A stretch of 64,000 bases of DNA, from assembly GCF_000153825.1 (NCBI RefSeq), contig NZ_DS022299.1, positions 709,216-773,215 of the forward strand, written 5' to 3'. The stretch's first letter is position 1; each line of letters begins with the position of its first letter. The translations under genes and the position numbers were made by a program. The notes under the pieces were generated by a model. The model ran no database searches. It worked only from the letters and a program-made list of their open reading frames with translations, and was not told where the DNA came from. This DNA is from Synechococcus sp. RS9916. Lineage in GTDB: Bacteria > Cyanobacteriota > Cyanobacteriia > PCC-6307 > Cyanobiaceae. Positions 25,899 to 35,560 of this stretch are shown here, in pieces.

Positions 25899-27929
25899 CT
25901 GGCTGACGCGTTTCATCCCGGCGATCTTGTCGGTCTGCTTGAAGCGCGTGAGCCTCAGCTCGCAGTCATCGAATCCATCAACGGAGGCAAGATTCGCCTT
26001 CGGGTTGGATTCCATGCCAAACAACAGCTGACGTCGAAGCGTCACCTCGAGCTCATCACCCCCCTGGCTTCCGGCGAAACACCGCCTCAGAAGCTGGGGG
26101 TTTTTCCTTGGCTGATCACGCCCGAAACGCTTAATTCCGCTCGTCCCACACGTCGCGAATGGGGCGCAGCCTGGGTCTTGCTCTTAGAAGCAGATGAGAC
26201 CCTTGAGCTATCGGCTTTTGTTGAATTGGTGTGCGGGGCTGCCGGACCCCAGGAGAGCGCTGCCTGTTGGTTGGCCTTGCATCAACCTCAATGGATGTAC
26301 CGCTTTCGCCAAGGAGCAGTGCAAGCGCGCAGCCAGCAAGATCTCAAACGCCTACGTCAAGACCAATGGCGTCAGGCTCTGGAATCCAAACGACGTGAAG
26401 AGCTGCAGCGTTGGCTGCAGCAAGACTCCGTGACTTCCATCGATCGCTTGGATCCACAGGTAAGCCTTTGGATTGAACAGCTTCAGGCTCTGGCTGCTGG
26501 AGCCATTCCCCTTCGGGACATCGATGAGGGCTGTCGCTGCGTACTGAAGGAACTCAAACTCGATCTCGATCCCACTGAACTCCACCGCACCTTGGTGACA
26601 AACGGCGCTGCTGATCCCCATCAACTTCCTGCGATGCAGGGGAGTCGCTGGTCGAGCGGCTTCTCGACCGAGCAGTTGCAGGAGGCAGAAAACCTGCTGA
26701 ATGCAAGCCAATCCTCGCAACCTGGTGATGAGAGACGCATCGATCTTTGCCATCTTCATTGCGTCACCATCGATGACAGTGAGACCCGCGACATTGATGA
26801 CGCGCTCTCGTTAGAGCGCAAACCAGACGGATCGAAGCGCATCTGGATCCACATTGCCGACCCAGGCCGATTGATCCAGCCAGGCTCGACTTTGGATCAA
26901 GAAGCCGCCGCCCGGGGCAGCAGTCTTTATCTCGCTCGCGGGAATCAGCCGATGTTTCCTGACGTGCTCTCAACGGGCCCTTTCAGTCTCCGGGCGGGTC
27001 ACAAGAGTGCGGCCTGGAGCACCTGGGTTGAGCTGAATGAGGAGGGTGCAATCGCTGCATACGGGATCACCCGCAGTTGGGTCAAGCCGCTCTACAAACT
27101 CAGCTATGACGATGCGGACGAATTGATCGATCTGGCCCCGCCGGAGGAAGCTGATCTCGCCGATCTCGATCAATTGCTTCGGCGCCGCAAGCTGTGGCGT
27201 GAACGCAACGGAGCCCTTCTGATGGATCTTCCCGAGGGGCGAATCCGTTGCCGCGACGGTGATCTAAGTCTGGAGATCACCGAGCCTTCCGTATCGCGAC
27301 TGATGGTGGCAGAGGCCATGATCCTCACTGGCGCGGTCACCGCCCAATACGGCGTGGATCATGGCTTGCCGCTGCCCTACCGCAGCCAGCTACCAGCGGA
27401 CCTGCCCTCCCCTGCACAGTTGAGTGAACTGCCGGATGGTGCCGTTCGCTTTGCCGCAATCAAACGTTGCCTCAGCCGCGGACTGATGGGAACCAAGCCA
27501 GCGTCCCATTTCAGTCTCGGGCTACCTGCCTATGTGCAGGCCACGTCCCCCATCCGCCGCTACTGCGATCTGATCGTGCAGCGTCAGATTCAGGCGCACC
27601 AAGCCGGAAGCCCCCAACTCAGTGAAGAGGAGCTTCAGGAGCTTGTTGGCAGCGTTGATCTCGCCACTCGGGAAGGCATTGGCATCAGCCGCGAAGACCA
27701 ACGCCATTGGCAGCAGGTCTGGTTTGAGCACCATCGTGATCAGCAGTGGCAGGCTGACTTCCTGCGCTGGCTGCGCCCCCAGGATCGCCTTGGCTTGATT
27801 CGCATCGACGCCTTGGCCCTCGACCTCGCTGCTGAATGCCCGCCGGGCAGTGAGCCGGGTGATCAACTTCAGTTGCACGTGCTTGAGGTGGATCCGATTC
27901 GCGATCAACTCAGACTGCAAGCCCACTGA
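25899..27929 (+). CDS. RNase II-family exoribonuclease
   Basis: About 676 residues of an RNase II/RNB-family 3'-5' exoribonuclease, equivalent to the shorter of the two cyanobacterial paralogues. The catalytic aspartate cluster is intact (VTIDDSETRDIDDALS, about residues 289-304), as is TSPIRRYCDLIVQRQ near 548. The coding signal begins at FHPGDLVGLLEAREPQ, right after the rpsR stop, but no ATG, GTG or TTG exists in frame before the TTG at 26178. That codon would remove the N-terminal RNA-binding region. I place the start at CTG 25899, which has GAGG eight bases upstream; readthrough from rpsR is the alternative. Confidence 0.82.
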   Translation: MADAFHPGDLVGLLEAREPQLAVIESINGGKIRLRVGFHAKQQLTSKRHLELITPLASGETPPQKLGVFPWLITPETLNSARPTRREWGAAWVLLLEADETLELSAFVELVCGAAGPQESAACWLALHQPQWMYRFRQGAVQARSQQDLKRLRQDQWRQALESKRREELQRWLQQDSVTSIDRLDPQVSLWIEQLQALAAGAIPLRDIDEGCRCVLKELKLDLDPTELHRTLVTNGAADPHQLPAMQGSRWSSGFSTEQLQEAENLLNASQSSQPGDERRIDLCHLHCVTIDDSETRDIDDALSLERKPDGSKRIWIHIADPGRLIQPGSTLDQEAAARGSSLYLARGNQPMFPDVLSTGPFSLRAGHKSAAWSTWVELNEEGAIAAYGITRSWVKPLYKLSYDDADELIDLAPPEEADLADLDQLLRRRKLWRERNGALLMDLPEGRIRCRDGDLSLEITEPSVSRLMVAEAMILTGAVTAQYGVDHGLPLPYRSQLPADLPSPAQLSELPDGAVRFAAIKRCLSRGLMGTKPASHFSLGLPAYVQATSPIRRYCDLIVQRQIQAHQAGSPQLSEEELQELVGSVDLATREGIGISREDQRHWQQVWFEHHRDQQWQADFLRWLRPQDRLGLIRIDALALDLAAECPPGSEPGDQLQLHVLEVDPIRDQLRLQAH

Positions 27930-29724
27930 CGCGCAACCAGGGGCCCCAAGGATTTGCCGTGGCAATCAGTTCCATGTTTTGACTGCACTCCAATTGACGC
28001 ATCCACCGGTGCACAACCGGCTCGAGCGTGATCAAGGGCCAGATTTGGCCGTTGGAGCAGTGAAGAGCGATCGTGTCATCGCGATCAACTTCAACTCTCC
28101 CAGTCCAGGTCTGAGCCAGAGGACTATGGCCACATGGGGGGACTGCGACAGAAGTCGAATCCTTGATCTCTAAATCCGATTCCACAAGGGCGAGGGGGCG
28201 GTCGAGAGAGTCAAGCTGTCGCTGGCGCCACTGCGGATGATGCCAAGGCGTGTTCCAAAGCGGTGCGACCGCCGAGGGTGCGCGACTATCGCCGATCAAG
28301 GCTTCCTGAAGTTCACGCACCGGCAACACAGCAGGGGAACATCCACGCTGTACAGACAGGGCAGCTGCCAAGCCCGAGGCCTGGCCGACATTCATGACCA
28401 GGGGTTGAAGCCTGGTGGCACCGTTGGCCATATGGCTGGTGCTGATCGCTTTATCAGCCGCCAACAAGTTGCTGATGCTTTCACTCACCAACGCGTCGTA
28501 AGGAACGCAGAAGGGTGTCCCGGTCCAGCGACCACCCCAGCGGCAGCTCTTAGGCGCTAGAGGCCAGTCGTCATCGGGGTAGTGGTGATCATTGGCATAG
28601 TTGCCAACCGCGATCGATTGCAACGCCCCCGATGGCGACAAAGGCAAGGGCGCAACAGCCTGTCCCTCATGGATCGGCAGCAGGTCCTGCTCGATCACCG
28701 TGGTGAGGCCAACCATCCGTCGACCTTCCCTCCAGTAGGGCATGGCCGCCAGCCAAGCAGCAGGGCTGCCCGACTCGGGCGCAAACGCATGACCGAGCGT
28801 CAGCCAGCCATCACTGGCGTCATGCATGGCCTCAGCAAAGCGCAGGCTGTGCTCTTGCATTTCAACAGCCAGCTCTGACTCCTTGCTGGGATCGTCAGCG
28901 AAGCCCCGCTCCAGCCCCCAGTGCCAGTCATTGCCGTGCAAAGGCCAGTTGAGCATCACCAAGCCACCAGGAAGACGCCCGTAGGTGAGGGTGCGCTCGA
29001 GACCAAAAGCGTCAGTGGCCCGCTCAAAAAGACCCGGTAACTGGGGCTTGCTTGAGGGATCAAGCTCACGCACCTGACCGGCCTGCAGTTGATCGCTCTG
29101 CAGCTGCCCCATCACAACCCAGGTGGGTGACTGCACCGGGTGTGCACGGAAAAAGGGCTCGTTGTCGAGTCGTTGTTGGAGGGGGGCACTGGGTTCACCC
29201 CAATGCTCCTGTGATTCCCATCCGAAGCGAAAAGCCGCATTGGCCATGGGCAAAAGATCGCCGCGATCACTGCCATCGATGACCACCTGGCAGCTCACGC
29301 GTCGCTGTTCGGCTGCCACCGCAATGCGCAACGCCGTGATCTGCGATCCGTCACGGTCCACCGCCAACAGACGACAGTCGGGCCACCAAAGCAGCTTCGA
29401 CTCGGCACGCACCCACCGTTGCAGGATCGCCTCAGCGCTGCTGGGGCGATAGCCAAAACAACTCACCCAGTTGTGATCGAGACCGCTGGGTTCGGTCTGT
29501 TCCAATTCTCTGAGAAACGCTCCCCAGAGACCGGTCTGCCATGGAGAGAGTTCGTTGCCATCGGGGCAACACACCCCTGCTGCACTCACCATCCCCCCGA
29601 GCCAGGTGCCTGGTGTGAGCAGAAGGGTTCGAGCGCCTGAACGGGACGCCTGGATGGCAGCAGCCACCCCTCCGGTGCCTCCACCCCAGACCACCACATC
29701 CGTGTTCTCCACGTTGCCGTTCAC
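27910..29724 (-). CDS. FAD-dependent oxidoreductase
   Basis: About 604 residues of the FAD-dependent oxidoreductase family (PF12831 type). The N-terminal dinucleotide fold motif DVVVWGGGTGGVAAAIQASRSG is clear, followed by GTWLGGMVSAAGVCC and VIDGSDRGDLL. A later segment LLAADKAISTSHMANGATRLQP is typical of the group. The substrate is unknown. The start is GTG at 29724 (VNGNVENTD); a TTG at 29775 would add 17 residues of non-typical sequence. It converges with rnb, overlapping by 20 bases, and is divergent from metG. Confidence 0.78.
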   Translation of the reverse strand: MNGNVENTDVVVWGGGTGGVAAAIQASRSGARTLLLTPGTWLGGMVSAAGVCCPDGNELSPWQTGLWGAFLRELEQTEPSGLDHNWVSCFGYRPSSAEAILQRWVRAESKLLWWPDCRLLAVDRDGSQITALRIAVAAEQRRVSCQVVIDGSDRGDLLPMANAAFRFGWESQEHWGEPSAPLQQRLDNEPFFRAHPVQSPTWVVMGQLQSDQLQAGQVRELDPSSKPQLPGLFERATDAFGLERTLTYGRLPGGLVMLNWPLHGNDWHWGLERGFADDPSKESELAVEMQEHSLRFAEAMHDASDGWLTLGHAFAPESGSPAAWLAAMPYWREGRRMVGLTTVIEQDLLPIHEGQAVAPLPLSPSGALQSIAVGNYANDHHYPDDDWPLAPKSCRWGGRWTGTPFCVPYDALVSESISNLLAADKAISTSHMANGATRLQPLVMNVGQASGLAAALSVQRGCSPAVLPVRELQEALIGDSRAPSAVAPLWNTPWHHPQWRQRQLDSLDRPLALVESDLEIKDSTSVAVPPCGHSPLAQTWTGRVEVDRDDTIALHCSNGQIWPLITLEPVVHRWMRQLECSQNMELIATANPWGPWLRVSGLAV

Positions 29725-29851
29725 GAACCAAGCCCGTCCCGAGTGGAGATTCGCAGCTGGATCGGATCTCAGCAAGGGAGCGCCCTAGGATCCAGCCCCA
29801 TCAGCCCGCACCACAGAGTGCAGGGCATTGCACGGAGCAGACGTCGGAGAG

Positions 29852-31396
29852 ATGACCTACAGCCTCACGACCCCTCTCTATTACGTCAACGACAAACCCC
29901 ATCTCGGCAGCACCTACACCACGCTGGCTTGTGATGCTCTGGCCCGCTTTCAACGGCTGGAGGGCAATGACGTGGTGTTCATCACCGGGGTTGATGAACA
30001 TGGTCAAAAGATTCAGCGCACCGCTGCAGACCGTGGCGTCACACCGCAGGAGCATTGCGACGCCATCACGAAGCGCTACATCTCGCTCTGGTCGGACTGG
30101 GGAATCAGCAACGATCGCTTCGTTCGCACCACAGAAGAGCGCCACCTGCCATTAGTCGAGGCATTTTTCAAACGATGTGAAGCCAACGGCGACATTCGCA
30201 TTGGCCGGCAAACCGGTTGGTACTGCGTTGGCTGTGAGGAATTCAAGGATGAGCCTCCTGAAGCGAAGGACCCCTACTGCCCTATTCACCAGAAAGCCCT
30301 GGAATGGCGTGATGAGGAGAACCTGTTTTTCTGCCTCTCCAATTTCCAGGACAAGATTGAACAGCTGATCAGCCAGCCTGATTTCATTGCTCCAGCGAAT
30401 CGGCGCAAGGAAATCCAGAACTTTGTTGCTGGGGGCTTGAGGGATTTCTCGATCTCACGCGTCAACGTGTCATGGGGACTGCCAGTTCCTGGCCATCCAG
30501 GCCACACCTTCTATGTCTGGTTTGACGCACTGCTCGGCTATCTAACAGCGTTGCTCGATGACGGCGGCACGGTTGATCTTGATCGCCTCGCCAGCGTCGG
30601 CTGGCCCGCTCAGATGCATGTCATCGGCAAAGACATCCTGCGTTTCCATGCGGTGTATTGGCCGGCGATGCTGATGTCGGCTGGACTGCCGGTTCCAGCG
30701 CGCGTCTTTGGCCATGGATTTCTGACCCGAGAAGGCCAGAAGATGGGTAAATCGTTAGGCAACGTGCTCGATCCCGAGTTGCTGCTCGAGCGCTGTGGAA
30801 CTGATGCGGTGCGTTGGTACTTGCTCCGCGACATCCAGTTCGGCGACGACGGCGACTTCCAGCAACAGCGTTTCAGTGATCTGGTCAACAACGATCTGGC
30901 CAATACGATCGGCAACCTGCTCAACCGCACGGCCTCGATGGCGCGCAAGTGGTTTGGAGATGCCGTTCCTCAGGCAGGAACGGCCATTGCGACAGATCAT
31001 CCCTTGCGTCAACACGCCGAAGCAGCCATCGGCCAGGTGCGTGATGCGATGCCAGACATGGCCTTCCAACGGGCTTCAGAAGCCGTCTTGCAGCTGGCCA
31101 TTCAGGCCAACGGCTACCTCAATGAACGAGCCCCTTGGAGCCTGATGAAACAGCCAGGTCAGGAAGACGCTGTTGGTTCCGATCTCTATGCAGTGCTCGA
31201 ATGTTGCCGGATTGTGGGATTACTGCTCAATCCACTGGTGCCGGATCTGAGTGAGCGGATCCTCAATCAACTCGGCCAGCACACGATGCCAGAGCAATGG
31301 CATGACGCGTTGATCTGGGGGAAACTTCCCAGTGAACAGCCTCTGCCTAAGCCCAATCCGGTGATGCAACGTCTCGAACTGGAGTCACCGCTTTGA
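29852..31396 (+). CDS. metG: methionyl-tRNA synthetase
   Basis: A 514-residue class I synthetase. The HIGH-type motif is PHLGSTYTT near the N-terminus, KMSKS is represented by KMGKSLGN, and WYCVGCEEF belongs to the connective domain. It charges both initiator and elongator methionine tRNAs; fmt, which formylates the initiator, is also in this window. The start at 29852 (MTYSLTTPLYYVND) fits the family; the ATG-less upstream extension is not conserved in type. The stop overlaps the TTG start of the next gene (TTGA). Confidence 0.95.
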   Translation: MTYSLTTPLYYVNDKPHLGSTYTTLACDALARFQRLEGNDVVFITGVDEHGQKIQRTAADRGVTPQEHCDAITKRYISLWSDWGISNDRFVRTTEERHLPLVEAFFKRCEANGDIRIGRQTGWYCVGCEEFKDEPPEAKDPYCPIHQKALEWRDEENLFFCLSNFQDKIEQLISQPDFIAPANRRKEIQNFVAGGLRDFSISRVNVSWGLPVPGHPGHTFYVWFDALLGYLTALLDDGGTVDLDRLASVGWPAQMHVIGKDILRFHAVYWPAMLMSAGLPVPARVFGHGFLTREGQKMGKSLGNVLDPELLLERCGTDAVRWYLLRDIQFGDDGDFQQQRFSDLVNNDLANTIGNLLNRTASMARKWFGDAVPQAGTAIATDHPLRQHAEAAIGQVRDAMPDMAFQRASEAVLQLAIQANGYLNERAPWSLMKQPGQEDAVGSDLYAVLECCRIVGLLLNPLVPDLSERILNQLGQHTMPEQWHDALIWGKLPSEQPLPKPNPVMQRLELESPL

Positions 31397-32586
31397 CCAG
31401 GCCACGGCTTCGCCGGCCAGTGACAGCCAGCGTGATCGCTGCTCTCATCCTTGGGGGGTGTGCTTCGGTTGACGAATCAACGTCCACGGAGGCGCCACCC
31501 TTTGTGTTTCGTTCCCTGGAGCTTCGCCAGAAACGACCGAATGGAGAAAAAGACTGGGATCTAACCAGCCCTGAAGCGCGTTATGAATTCAGCCGTCGTC
31601 TCGTAAGAGCGAGTCGCCCGGAAGGCCTTCTTTATCGCAACAATCTGCCGGCCTACCGAATCCGTGCCGACAGAGCCACGGTGATCAACGACGGTCAATT
31701 GGTCCTCTTGGAAGGCGACGTTCAGTTGCAGCAGTTGCAAGGCCAGAAGGTCTTGATCAAAGGTGACCGACTGCGCTGGACTCCTCCCCAGGCCCTGTTG
31801 GTGATGGAACAGCGCCCTGAAGCGATTGACCGCCTGACCAGAATTCAAAGTAAGCGGGCACAGCTTCAACAGCGCACCGAGGACCTCACCCTGCTTGGAA
31901 ACGTTCAGCTGGAACGTTGGAATCAGGCTCCAGTGCGTCAGCAGGGCAGCAAGGCGGACTCCGTGGTGCGTGCTCGCCAGACGCAATGGAACCTTGGCTC
32001 CGGTTCTCTCGAGTCCCAGGGACCCGTGCTAGGCCAGCGCCGCGGTTCAGGCCATCAAACCCTTCAGCAATTGCATGCCGAACGATTGAGCGGAAACACA
32101 GTCAAGGGTTTCCTTGATTTGATCGGCCCCGTCAAGGTTCTGGCTCCAGACCGTGATGGCCGACTTGATGCCACCACCACCCGATGGTTGTTTGCTGAAG
32201 ATGCGTTGTTGAATGACCAACCATTCGAGGCATCCATGAAGGATTCACGCCTTTCGGGTCGTGGGTTCCGGATTGCCATGGGCCAGACAACGGTGAACGT
32301 GCTCAGTGGATGTGAGCTCAAGCAACCTGGAGACCAACTCCAGGCCTCACGCTGCACCTGGAACTGGACCACCAATCAGGTTGAGGCCCAGGGGAACGTG
32401 GAGCTTCAACGCAAGGCCAATCAGCAGATCACCCGTAGCGATCGACTGGTTGGATCTGTGGGGCGCAATGGCACCGTTGTGTTCTCTTCACCGGGTGGGT
32501 CGGTCCAATCCCAACTGAAGATCAACGACAACCTGAAGCGTCCTTCAACGCAGGAGAAGGACCGTTCGTCTCCAGTGTCGTTCTGA
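31393..32586 (+). CDS. LptC-like lipopolysaccharide export lipoprotein
   Basis: A 397-residue protein with a basic N-terminus, a hydrophobic stretch and a lipobox (LILGGC, cysteine near residue 24), so it is probably a lipoprotein. The body has LptC/OstA-type beta-jellyroll strands (AYRIRADRATVINDGQLVLL, LLEGDVQL, KVLIKGDRLRW) consistent with LPS transport across the periplasm. Bacterial LptC is shorter (about 190); cyanobacterial relatives are of this length. The start is TTG at 31393 inside the metG stop. Its 3' end overlaps the convergent gene by 65 bases. Confidence 0.78.
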   Translation: MTRPRLRRPVTASVIAALILGGCASVDESTSTEAPPFVFRSLELRQKRPNGEKDWDLTSPEARYEFSRRLVRASRPEGLLYRNNLPAYRIRADRATVINDGQLVLLEGDVQLQQLQGQKVLIKGDRLRWTPPQALLVMEQRPEAIDRLTRIQSKRAQLQQRTEDLTLLGNVQLERWNQAPVRQQGSKADSVVRARQTQWNLGSGSLESQGPVLGQRRGSGHQTLQQLHAERLSGNTVKGFLDLIGPVKVLAPDRDGRLDATTTRWLFAEDALLNDQPFEASMKDSRLSGRGFRIAMGQTTVNVLSGCELKQPGDQLQASRCTWNWTTNQVEAQGNVELQRKANQQITRSDRLVGSVGRNGTVVFSSPGGSVQSQLKINDNLKRPSTQEKDRSSPVSF

Positions 32587-33217
32587 GTCGTTCACACCAA
32601 CCGGTAAACCAACGTTCATCCGAGCGGCTGAAGCAACGCTCCGTCCAACCTCCAAGCACCACCCAGCCCCGGTCCCCCAGCGGTTGCACCATGACGGACG
32701 GTAGACCTGGAAGGACCGGATCGAATTCGGTGCGGCCCGGATAGAGAGCCGTTTTGACCAGGGAAACCAACTGCCCTTGCCGTTGAGCCCGCTCACAGAT
32801 CGGGCCTGGGGTGAAGGTTTCTCCGTTAGCGCCGTCCTGGTCGGCGATCAATAAGGTTTCTGGCACCAGACCACGCCGCAGCAGAACGTGTCCATCCCAA
32901 GCCACAAGGATTGTGGCGGCAGAGGTGGCTGTCAGCAGAAGATGACTTCCCCAAGCCAGTTCCGTACGACAGAGCTCACTGAGCTCAGGGAGAAGTTTGA
33001 GACTCTGCTCACCGGGAAGCTCCACGGCTTTTGGGGCCAAGGGTTGGGCCCGCGTCCACAGCACGGCGACGAGCATCAACCCCACAGCAGCCATTCCGGC
33101 CAACACTTCCGCCCGTTGAAGGGTTGGATCAATGGCGACAGCCGTGAACACGTTGCCTGCGGCGAGCAAAAGCAGCAACACCCCGACCGACAGACTGACG
33201 CGTGCTCCAAAAGGCAT
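32522..33217 (-). CDS. complex C cofactor assembly protein, CCB2/CCB4 type
   Basis: A 231-residue membrane protein with two N-terminal transmembrane segments (LSVGVLLLLLAAGNVFTAVAI and AEVLAGMAAVGLMLVAVLW) and a soluble domain. The pattern matches the CCB2/CCB4 (DUF2930) family, which helps attach haem c(n) to cytochrome b6. Seen in the soluble part are LLADQDG-like LLIADQDGAN and VQPLGDRGWVVLGGW. It overlaps lptC convergently by 65 bases, leaving no room for a separate terminator. Confidence 0.75.
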   Translation of the reverse strand: MPFGARVSLSVGVLLLLLAAGNVFTAVAIDPTLQRAEVLAGMAAVGLMLVAVLWTRAQPLAPKAVELPGEQSLKLLPELSELCRTELAWGSHLLLTATSAATILVAWDGHVLLRRGLVPETLLIADQDGANGETFTPGPICERAQRQGQLVSLVKTALYPGRTEFDPVLPGLPSVMVQPLGDRGWVVLGGWTERCFSRSDERWFTGWCERLRTTLETNGPSPALKDASGCR

Positions 33218-33279
33218 TGAGCAAAGGGCTGGCAGATCGAATCACTCTTGCTCAAATGGGGGTCGTAGCACCAGTTGCC

Positions 33280-33690
33280 ATGGACACCGCAGAAGCGTTT
33301 GCCGCCATTGCCCTTGGTGCTGTCGCCTGCGACGGCGTTTTGGGCCGAGAAGAAGCCCATGCCTTACGTCGGCACCTGGAGTACCGCCTCCCCTATCGCG
33401 ACCGAAGCGATGAACAGATGGGGGACTTGTTTGATCGCCTGCTCACCGTGCTCCGTCAGGACGGAGGACTGCCGCGATTAATCGACCAGGCTTTGCCCGT
33501 ATTGAACCCAGAACAACTCGAAACCTCCCTCGCTCTGGCTGCCCAATTGGTGCATGCAGACCGAGTGGTTGATGACGAGGAACACGCCTTCCTGGCCATG
33601 CTCTGTGAACGGATGCCCCAGGGGAAGGAGCGCTGCGAGGCGATTGTTTCGGCAATCGTGGCTTTAAACCGCGACAGCCTCGCCTGCTAA
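33280..33690 (+). CDS. TerB-like tellurite-resistance domain protein
   Basis: About 136 residues of an all-helical TerB-like domain (FAAIALGAVACDGVLGREEAHALRRHL, then LAAQLVHADRVVDDEEHAFLAML). The two D/E-rich loops (ACDGVLGREE and HADRVVDDEE) resemble the metal-binding loops of the fold. Despite the family name, tellurite resistance is not implied. The start at 33280 is preferred; ATG at 33256 adds eight residues. The longest frame starts inside the divergent CCB-type gene. Confidence 0.7.
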   Translation: MDTAEAFAAIALGAVACDGVLGREEAHALRRHLEYRLPYRDRSDEQMGDLFDRLLTVLRQDGGLPRLIDQALPVLNPEQLETSLALAAQLVHADRVVDDEEHAFLAMLCERMPQGKERCEAIVSAIVALNRDSLAC

Positions 33691-33719
33691 AGGCAGACTG
33701 CTGTCACCGACTGCCACGA

Positions 33720-34394
33720 ATGATGCTTCGGATGCGTTCTCTTTATGCCGGCTTGCTGGCCACTTGCCTCAGTTTTCTGTTGCTCGTACCAGCCTGCTTC
33801 GCTGTCGCTCCAGTCGATTTCCCGACTGAAGTACCTGTGGAGAGTGTGATCGATTCGGCCGACGTGCTGAGTCGCGCCAGTCGTTCTGACATCACAACCG
33901 GTCTTGAACAGTTCAAGCAAGAACGCGTGGACGCCCGTCTTGTCACCGTCCGCCGTCTGGATTACGGCTTGAGCCTCAATCAGTTCGGTGAGCAACTGAT
34001 CGAGCGTTGGTCGACCCAGCAACAGGATCTTCCCCTGTTGCTGCTGCTGATTGAGTCCCAGAACAAGCAAGCAGCCGTCGTTGCTGATCCCCTGCTTCTC
34101 GATCGTCTTCCCGATGAATTGCTGAAAAGCACCGGTCGCACCACCATGAGTCAACCCCTGCGGGAGGGTGATCGCTATCGCCAAGCCAGTCTCGATGGCA
34201 TCACGCGTTTGGACGTGGTGTTGAACGGTGGCGCCGATCCCGGCCCTCCAGTTGAGGTGGAGCGCACCACGCTTCCGACCAACATCCCCACTGTCGAAGA
34301 AACCCGTGAGAGCAACGCGTTCACCTGGGTTGTCGTTCTGCTGGTTGTTGGCACCATCGTGCCTATGGCCACCTGGTGGGTCTTCTCCCGCTGA
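33720..34394 (+). CDS. psb32: photosystem II protein Psb32 (TPM domain)
   Basis: A 224-residue protein with a signal peptide (LYAGLLATCLSFLLLVPACFA), a TPM domain (SVIDSADVLSRASRSDITTGLEQFKQERVDARLVTVRR) and a C-terminal membrane anchor (TWVVVLLVVGTIVPMATWWVF). This matches Psb32, which in Synechocystis protects photosystem II from photodamage and speeds recovery. The TPM domain faces the lumen. It is followed by pxcA, 17 bases after its stop. Confidence 0.85.
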   Translation: MMLRMRSLYAGLLATCLSFLLLVPACFAVAPVDFPTEVPVESVIDSADVLSRASRSDITTGLEQFKQERVDARLVTVRRLDYGLSLNQFGEQLIERWSTQQQDLPLLLLLIESQNKQAAVVADPLLLDRLPDELLKSTGRTTMSQPLREGDRYRQASLDGITRLDVVLNGGADPGPPVEVERTTLPTNIPTVEETRESNAFTWVVVLLVVGTIVPMATWWVFSR

Positions 34395-34411
34395 TCCGCA
34401 CGAACCCCTTC

Positions 34412-35560
34412 ATGGCACTCCGCAACTGGATCACCACCCTGGGGCAAGCCAATGCCCGCGACGTGAACAGCGATCTCGATCGTGGTTATGAGGCTGCCCT
34501 TCTGATTCAGAGCCTTGAGCTGGAGTACTACGGCGATCGCCCCATCCGTCAGGATCTGCAGCTTTCGGTCCCGAGTTCTGTGCAGGCCACCATCCTGCGC
34601 AAATTCAGAGCCGCCCTCAGTGTCTGTCGCAGCAGCCTCGACAAGCTCGAACCGATTCGTGGTCAGTTCGACACCCAGGAGTTGCGTCAGGTCCAGTTGA
34701 TCGAAGCGGTGGTCAATCGCTATTCCCCCCGTCGCACTGCATCTGCTCCGACCATGAGTCGGGAACCAGACCCGCTTCCCCGGTCTCTTCTTGGTGTAGT
34801 TGACAGTGTTCGGCGTCAACTTGATCCCACGGCAGAAGCCACTTTGGTGGCCGGTTTCCGTCGCCGCCGTGACTCGACCTTGATTTCACTCAAGGTCTTG
34901 CTCCTGCTGATCCTTGTGCCGCTCCTCATTCAGCAGACCAGTCGCACCTACCTGATCAGCCCCATGGTTGATCGATTCGCTCCTGACCTTCCCTTTCTGA
35001 GCTATCCAAAACCTCAGCTCGAAGAAGAAGCGGTGGAGAAACTGAGGGTCTACAAAGCTGAAATTGAATTTGATGCGTTGTTGAAGGGGAAGGCCATCCC
35101 CAGCCAGGAGGAGCTGCAGCAGGCCCTCGCCACAAAAGCAGAAGAATTGAAAGAGGAGGCGGATGCTGCCAGCACCCACGCCATCAAGAACGTCCTCTCT
35201 GACCTTGCAGCCCTGATCGCCTTCGTTGTGGTCTGTTTCTCTTGCCGCGAAGAATTACGGGTTCTGCGCGGGTTCTTTGATGAGGCTGTTTATGGGCTGA
35301 GTGACTCAGCCAAAGCGTTTGCCATCATTTTGTTCACGGATATCTTCGTCGGTTTCCACAGCCCAGAGGGTTGGACCGTCTTGCTCGATGGCATCGCCAA
35401 TCACTTCGGCTTTCCGGCTCGTGAGAATTTCATCCTTCTGTTCATCGCCACATTCCCTGTGATCCTGGCGACGGTCTTTAAGTACTGGATTTTCCGCTAT
35501 CTGAACCGCGTCAGTCCTTCCTCTGTGGCAACCCTGCGCGGCATGAACGGTGGAGGTTGA
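34412..35560 (+). CDS. pxcA: proton extrusion protein PxcA (CemA/CotA family)
   Basis: A 382-residue membrane protein. The N-terminal soluble half (MALRNWITTLGQANARDVNS, GYEAALLIQSLELEYYGDRP) is typical of cyanobacterial PxcA, and the C-terminal half carries about four transmembrane helices with an intervening charged helix. PxcA drives light-induced proton release and is needed at acidic pH in Synechocystis; the chloroplast relative is CemA. The start at 34412 follows the psb32 stop by 17 bases. Its end overlaps cobU by 11 bases. Confidence 0.9.
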   Translation: MALRNWITTLGQANARDVNSDLDRGYEAALLIQSLELEYYGDRPIRQDLQLSVPSSVQATILRKFRAALSVCRSSLDKLEPIRGQFDTQELRQVQLIEAVVNRYSPRRTASAPTMSREPDPLPRSLLGVVDSVRRQLDPTAEATLVAGFRRRRDSTLISLKVLLLLILVPLLIQQTSRTYLISPMVDRFAPDLPFLSYPKPQLEEEAVEKLRVYKAEIEFDALLKGKAIPSQEELQQALATKAEELKEEADAASTHAIKNVLSDLAALIAFVVVCFSCREELRVLRGFFDEAVYGLSDSAKAFAIILFTDIFVGFHSPEGWTVLLDGIANHFGFPARENFILLFIATFPVILATVFKYWIFRYLNRVSPSSVATLRGMNGGG

